Origin: Firmicutes bacterium UBA6226
GTDB lineage: Bacteria; Bacillota_A; Clostridia; Peptostreptococcales; Acidaminobacteraceae
DNA: 9,682 nt
Direction: 5' to 3'
NCBI GenBank assembly: GCA_002441045.1
Contig: DJWQ01000193.1
Span: 1-9,682 of the forward strand
A program made the translations under genes and the position numbers. The notes below the pieces were generated by a model. The model was not told where the DNA came from. It made no database searches and was given only the letters and a program-made list of their open reading frames with translations. How positions within the stretch are numbered: position 1 is the stretch's first letter; each line of letters starts with the position of its first letter. Below are positions 6,349 to 9,682 of the stretch, piece after piece.

Positions 6349-7583
6349 TGACCCTTATAAAGCATTCGATCATAATAATGTACAAAACCCATTTTTTCAT
6401 ATAACTTCTTCGCTCTTTGATTTGGGCGGTCAACGTGTAAAGAGAGCTTCCCATTTGTTTTGTCTATAGCAGCATTAATCAGTTCAGTGGCAACGCCTCT
6501 TCCTGCATTGCCCTTTTTGACACCAATATACGCTAAATGATAAGTTGGTATAAATGCTTCAAAGCCCAAATTTACTATGATACAGATGCCATGAATTTCT
6601 CCTTTTCTCGAAGCTTCTAGGACAAAACCCTTTTGGAGTGCGTTCATGATCGCATCCTTCGTTTCTTCGATGCTGTCATTATATGGTTCCAGAAAGCGTC
6701 TCGTCATAGCAACAAACGCTTCGATTTCAGACTCGGGTAAAGTGTTGACTGCTTGGACTTCAATATCACTTTTCCCATTGTTTAGAATGATGACATGTGG
6801 ACCTTGTATTAATTCATCGTTTAGTGTCTTGGCCATTTCAAAAAAGTACGCAAGTGCGTGTGCTTCATCAGTACTCAGATTAACATGTTCGAGCGTTCGA
6901 ATCAGTTTGCTAGCATGATTACACTGCTCTTTTGTCATAACACAAGTTGACAGGCTTGGAATTTCATCATCTAAATCAAAATGATTTAAGGCCGTTTCGG
7001 TATCACCACAGTAAAACTTTGGCATAACATCAACTTCACCATCGACCCATCCTCTAACCGTTTCATGATAAAGGGCACGGACTGTTGCTCCCGTAATCTT
7101 TTGAGTCCAAATGGTTTTTGGTGCTTCAATCTTATATAATATTTCTCTCATAATTTTCTGAATTGCAAGTTCTCTAATAAAGGGTTTTCGTTCCCATTCA
7201 GTTAAGTAAAATAGCTGATTTTCTTTTGCATATTGCTCATACTTATCTTCAGTGCTTTTAGATTTAGTCCCCTTGACCACAACCCCATTTAGGTTTGCTT
7301 GTATGGCAAGTAATGACTTGGTCATTTTATCTTGAGGAATGAAAATGGTCATTTCCTTTAAACTTGCAAAATAGATTAACGATTCTAAGTATCTTTTACT
7401 GCCATTGATAAAGATTCGTTCATATCCTTTTGATAATGCCAGTTTTATCAAAGCCTCTGCAATCCTATCGTTTTTGTGCCCGGTTGGGTTACTCCCCTCA
7501 AGTTTTAAGTAAATGTTTGGGACATTTAAATATTTCTCAAGTTGTTTTGCCCTTAACAATGGGGTCTGTCCGCTTAGTTGCAT
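6345..7583 (-). CDS. Fusion of a fold-type II PLP-enzyme-like domain and a GNAT acetyltransferase
   Basis: This 412-residue cytosolic protein joins two folds. Residues 1 to about 280 resemble threonine synthase: GQTPLLRAKQLEKYL at the start, YLKLEGSNPTGHKNDR (25-40) with Lys37 as the probable PLP Schiff-base lysine, PKTIWTQKITGATVRALYHE as the GnGTt-like strand and GPHVIILNNGKSDI near the domain end. The domain is short, and the usual SGNxG phosphate loop reads NGSKRYLES (60-68), so catalysis is uncertain. HK followed by N recalls tryptophan synthase beta. Residues about 285-412 form a GNAT domain: VKKGNAGRGVATELI (355-369) is the acetyl-CoA loop and NQRAKKLYEKMGF (388-400) the C-terminal motif. 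Such a fusion could release and then N-acetylate an amino-acid intermediate, or use the PLP fold only to recognise a substrate; both are inference. AAGGAGG four bases before the ATG sets the start. Confidence 0.85.
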   Translation of the reverse strand: MQLSGQTPLLRAKQLEKYLNVPNIYLKLEGSNPTGHKNDRIAEALIKLALSKGYERIFINGSKRYLESLIYFASLKEMTIFIPQDKMTKSLLAIQANLNGVVVKGTKSKSTEDKYEQYAKENQLFYLTEWERKPFIRELAIQKIMREILYKIEAPKTIWTQKITGATVRALYHETVRGWVDGEVDVMPKFYCGDTETALNHFDLDDEIPSLSTCVMTKEQCNHASKLIRTLEHVNLSTDEAHALAYFFEMAKTLNDELIQGPHVIILNNGKSDIEVQAVNTLPESEIEAFVAMTRRFLEPYNDSIEETKDAIMNALQKGFVLEASRKGEIHGICIIVNLGFEAFIPTYHLAYIGVKKGNAGRGVATELINAAIDKTNGKLSLHVDRPNQRAKKLYEKMGFVHYYDRMLYKGH

Positions 7584-7606
7584 ATTGCCTCCTTAATATA
7601 CCCTTT

Positions 7607-7624
7607 AACCACCGATCGATGGTT
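7607..7624. promoter_or_regulatory. 18-bp near-perfect palindrome before the PLP-GNAT gene
   Basis: AACCACCGATCGATGGTT is self-complementary except for one pair. It lies just downstream of the predicted start site and about 15 bases upstream of the ribosome site of the PLP-GNAT gene. This is a usual place for a repressor operator; a leader hairpin is the alternative. Confidence 0.5.
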
Positions 7625-7637
7625 TACCTACCTTACT

Positions 7638-7666
7638 AGTCTAACAAACTTTTGGAAATGATACAA
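7638..7666 (-). promoter_or_regulatory. Promoter of the PLP-GNAT gene
   Basis: On the minus strand TTGTAT (7666-7661) and TAGACT (7643-7638) are separated by 17 bases; each matches four of six consensus bases. Transcription would start near 7631 with a leader of about 48 bases that carries the 18-bp palindrome. Confidence 0.45.
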
Positions 7667-7707
7667 ATCCGTATAAATTTGTTTTTACACCCGAGACCTT
7701 TGTCCTA

Positions 7708-7716
7708 TGCTATAAT
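7708..7716 (+). promoter_or_regulatory. Extended -10 promoter of the diguanylate cyclase gene
   Basis: TGCTATAAT is a perfect extended -10 element. No -35 is seen at the normal distance; a TTTACA at 7684-7689 is 21 bases away. The start site would be near 7723, about 34 bases before the ATG at 7757. Confidence 0.55.
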
Positions 7717-7756
7717 AGAATGGTCTGATGACAAAAGAAAACTTATAGGGGTAATT

Positions 7757-8809
7757 ATGAAACTATATCCAAAAAGGCGCTTGTTTAACGCACGAGATAA
7801 ACTTTATTTATACTACCTTATGATTTCTCATTTTGTTCTAGTCTTATTCTCTTTGATTTTTTTCTTGCAGGAATTTTATCTTGCAGCTTTTTCTCAGGGT
7901 ATTATGCTTATACCATTTGGATTATCGTTTTATTTGTTTTTAATTAACAAGTTAGATTACTCAAAGTGGATTGCTATAACTGGGTCTTTAGTTATCGTAG
8001 TCATTCAAACTAATATAATATTTACACCATTAAGTGGATTCTATTATATGTTAATTCCTCTACTGGTTATTTCTTTTTTATTTAACGATCTTAATCAACT
8101 TAAGAATCGAATATTTGGCATCTGTTTTTCGATAGTTATATGTATGGTTTTTTTTATTTCTTCTAAATATCAATTCTATGGTCCTATATTACACATCGAT
8201 GATGAAATAAACCATCTATTTAGAATCATAAGTACATTAGTATCTTTCATTTCGCTTATTTTTATGCTTTATATGTATTCACTTCAACTTGCAAGAACCG
8301 AAGCAAATCTCTCCTATCTTGCTGACCATGATGCACTAACAAAAATTTATAATAGAGGCTACTTTGCAAATATTGGACAAGAGTATTTTATTACACATAA
8401 AGAAAGAGATTTACCACTTTCTGCTATTATCTTTGACATTGATAACTTCAAATCAATAAATGACAATTATGGACATCATATTGGTGATGTTGTTTTAAAG
8501 GACTTAGCACAAACTGTAACCCTTTTGATTCGAACGAATTTTATCTTTGCTAGATATGGTGGTGAAGAATTCGCAATTTTACTTGAAAACACACATTTGG
8601 ATCATTCACTTCAAATTGCTGAGAGTATCAGGACTACCTTAGCGGACTTATGTGTTGCGCATCAGAACAGTTGCATTAATTTTACTGTTAGTCTAGGAGT
8701 CGCAACACTTACAGATAAGCATCTATCATTTGAAGACGTTATGAAGGATGCTGACAAGGCTCTCTATATCTCAAAATATCGTGGTAAAAATCAATCGAAC
8801 ACCATATAA
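7757..8809 (+). CDS. Membrane-bound diguanylate cyclase (GGDEF domain)
   Basis: This 350-residue inner-membrane enzyme should make c-di-GMP from two GTP. The N-terminal 178 residues form about six hydrophobic segments (near 17-37, 43-63, 70-89, 95-110, 117-136 and 155-176), an uncharacterised integral-membrane input region. The C-terminal GGDEF domain begins at LADHDALTKIYNR (188-200), followed by FDIDNFKSINDNYGHHIGD (226-244) with the metal and guanine contacts, and RYGGEEF (266-272), an active signature. The product-inhibition site RxxD reads RTNF (259-262), so feedback inhibition through the I-site is probably lost. The ATG at 7757 is preferred: AGGGG precedes it by six bases and MKLYPKRR gives a normal basic start. 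A longer frame from 7652 would read through the predicted promoter. There is no EAL domain or signalling partner next to it. Confidence 0.95.
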   Translation: MKLYPKRRLFNARDKLYLYYLMISHFVLVLFSLIFFLQEFYLAAFSQGIMLIPFGLSFYLFLINKLDYSKWIAITGSLVIVVIQTNIIFTPLSGFYYMLIPLLVISFLFNDLNQLKNRIFGICFSIVICMVFFISSKYQFYGPILHIDDEINHLFRIISTLVSFISLIFMLYMYSLQLARTEANLSYLADHDALTKIYNRGYFANIGQEYFITHKERDLPLSAIIFDIDNFKSINDNYGHHIGDVVLKDLAQTVTLLIRTNFIFARYGGEEFAILLENTHLDHSLQIAESIRTTLADLCVAHQNSCINFTVSLGVATLTDKHLSFEDVMKDADKALYISKYRGKNQSNTI

Positions 8810-8810
8810 A

Positions 8811-8840
8811 AAAGAGGCTTGCATTTTTGCAAGCCTCTTT
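8811..8840. terminator. Strong bidirectional terminator between the GGDEF and nitroreductase genes
   Basis: A perfect 13-bp stem (8811-8823 with 8828-8840) carries a 4-base T loop immediately after the GGDEF stop codon. The minus direction ends in TTTTTT, a clear T-tract; the plus direction ends in CTTTCTTC after the stem. It can end both convergent transcripts and is best for the nitroreductase. Confidence 0.92.
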
Positions 8841-8866
8841 CTTCATCACAATCATTATTCATCTAT

Positions 8867-9625
8867 TTATTTTTTTATAAAGCCACGTTTTTGCAAGAAA
8901 GATAGCATGTGCTCTCTTTTTTCACTTGCAAATTTTTTACTGATACTATGAGACCAAGTATCGTTAATCTTACCTCGAGTTCTCTTGACATAATAGTCAC
9001 TTATACGCTGATCATATGCCTGAAGTACTTGATCATCCATTTTTTGATACTTATCAACACTGTAAATGAGTTCTTCAGGGAGCCGCTCTTTGTTAGGCGG
9101 ATCTTGAGCAGGATACCCTAAACAGATACCAAAGATTGGATACACTTCTTCTGGCAGTTCGAGGAGATCAGAGACTTCCTGTGCGTTATTGCGTATACCA
9201 CCTATAAATACACCACCTAATCCGAGAGACTCAGCTGCTAACATGGCGTTTTGACCTGCTAAAGCTGCGTCGACCGTAGCAATAATGAAGGTTTCAGTCC
9301 ATCCCGACTCGTAAGTCGTTAGGCCATTGTCACCAATTTTGCTCGCCTCGTTATCGCACACAATTTTGGTTCGATGAACATCACCACAAAACACTAAAAA
9401 TAACGGAGCAGTTTCGACGTACTCTTGATCACCGCATAGGATTTTCAGTTTTGATCTAAGCTCAGGTTCGCGAACATCAATGATACTATACGCTTGTAAG
9501 AAACTTGATGTCGCAGCAGACTGAGCGGCTTTGATAATCTGCTTTACTGATTCTTCTGAAACCGTTTGATCCGTAAATTTACGGATCGAACGGTGTGAAA
9601 ACATCAACTCAAGGGTTTGATTCAC
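8867..9625 (-). CDS. NfsA/FRP-type FMN nitroreductase
   Basis: This 252-residue protein is a cytosolic flavin oxidoreductase of the NfsA/FRP group, which uses NAD(P)H to reduce nitro compounds, quinones or free flavin. Family features are HRSIRKF (11-17), which holds the FMN phosphate, AAQSAATSSFLQAYSIIDV (33-51), the segment GDQEYVETAPLFLVFCGDVHR (65-85) and GLGGVFIGGIRN (135-146). The length is near the roughly 240 residues of NfsA. The usual KxRLP region is present as NKERLPEE (178-185). The start is a GTG at 9625, supported by GAGAGGTG seven bases upstream and by the family's normal distance to the HRSIR motif; the next ATG, seven codons in, would cut the first helix. The physiological substrate cannot be told from the sequence. 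No convincing promoter is visible in the 57 bases left before the window edge. Confidence 0.93.
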   Translation of the reverse strand: MNQTLELMFSHRSIRKFTDQTVSEESVKQIIKAAQSAATSSFLQAYSIIDVREPELRSKLKILCGDQEYVETAPLFLVFCGDVHRTKIVCDNEASKIGDNGLTTYESGWTETFIIATVDAALAGQNAMLAAESLGLGGVFIGGIRNNAQEVSDLLELPEEVYPIFGICLGYPAQDPPNKERLPEELIYSVDKYQKMDDQVLQAYDQRISDYYVKRTRGKINDTWSHSISKKFASEKREHMLSFLQKRGFIKK

Positions 9626-9682
9626 GTTAATTCACCTCTCTAAAAACCTTGGAACAGAGATAACAACACACCTGCTGATACA

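Noticed and set aside
7652..7756. Longer N-terminus for the diguanylate cyclase
   Set aside because: The added 35 codons cover the extended -10 promoter and have no ribosome site; the ATG at 7757 has one.
1..9682. CRISPR array, insertion sequence, tRNA or prophage
   Set aside because: No regularly spaced repeats, transposase or integrase motifs, cloverleaf-like sequence or phage proteins were seen on either strand.

Overview
The window looks like a chromosomal segment of a low-GC, Gram-positive bacterium, most likely a Clostridia- or Bacilli-type Firmicute. AT-rich intergenic DNA, strong GGAGG-type ribosome sites, sigma-A-like promoters (several with an extended TGn -10 element) and Rho-independent terminators with long T-tracts support this. 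The phylum and class are inferences; nothing here fixes a genus. I see no insertion sequence, phage gene, tRNA, rRNA or CRISPR array.

Left end (1-2606): the first eight codons of a minus-strand gene lie at the edge (1-24), with a strong ribosome site and a good promoter. Upstream is a complete transmembrane chemoreceptor gene (324-2327, minus) with a Cache sensor, HAMP and signalling domain. It has its own terminator, a roughly 130-nt leader and a promoter whose spacer is filled by a 15-bp palindrome.

Centre-left (2607-4379): a QueG-like double [4Fe-4S] protein (minus) is divergent from a CGNR-type zinc-ribbon regulator (plus). The two face each other across about 220 bp carrying two predicted promoters and several GTTAC copies, which suggests a regulator controlling itself and its neighbour. 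Both proteins deviate from their family signatures: the QueG-like protein has Ala where the catalytic Asp should be, and the regulator has CASL in place of CGNR.

Centre (4380-7583): a two-gene operon on the minus strand encodes a DUF2975 membrane protein and a small XRE-type regulator. It is divergent from a geranylgeranyl-reductase-like FAD oxidoreductase (plus). That gene runs tail to tail, with a 4-bp overlap, into an unusual minus-strand gene fusing a compact, degenerate fold-type II PLP domain to a GNAT acetyltransferase. The fusion has its own predicted promoter and an 18-bp near-perfect palindrome in its leader.

Right end (7584-9682): a membrane diguanylate cyclase (plus) and an NfsA-type flavin nitroreductase (minus, GTG start) converge on a shared bidirectional terminator.

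Most genes are single transcription units. Signal transduction is the common theme (one or two chemoreceptors, a diguanylate cyclase, two small regulators), interspersed with redox enzymes. I see no single multi-gene novel system. The best leads are the PLP-GNAT fusion and the repeat-rich divergent region around the variant CGNR regulator.
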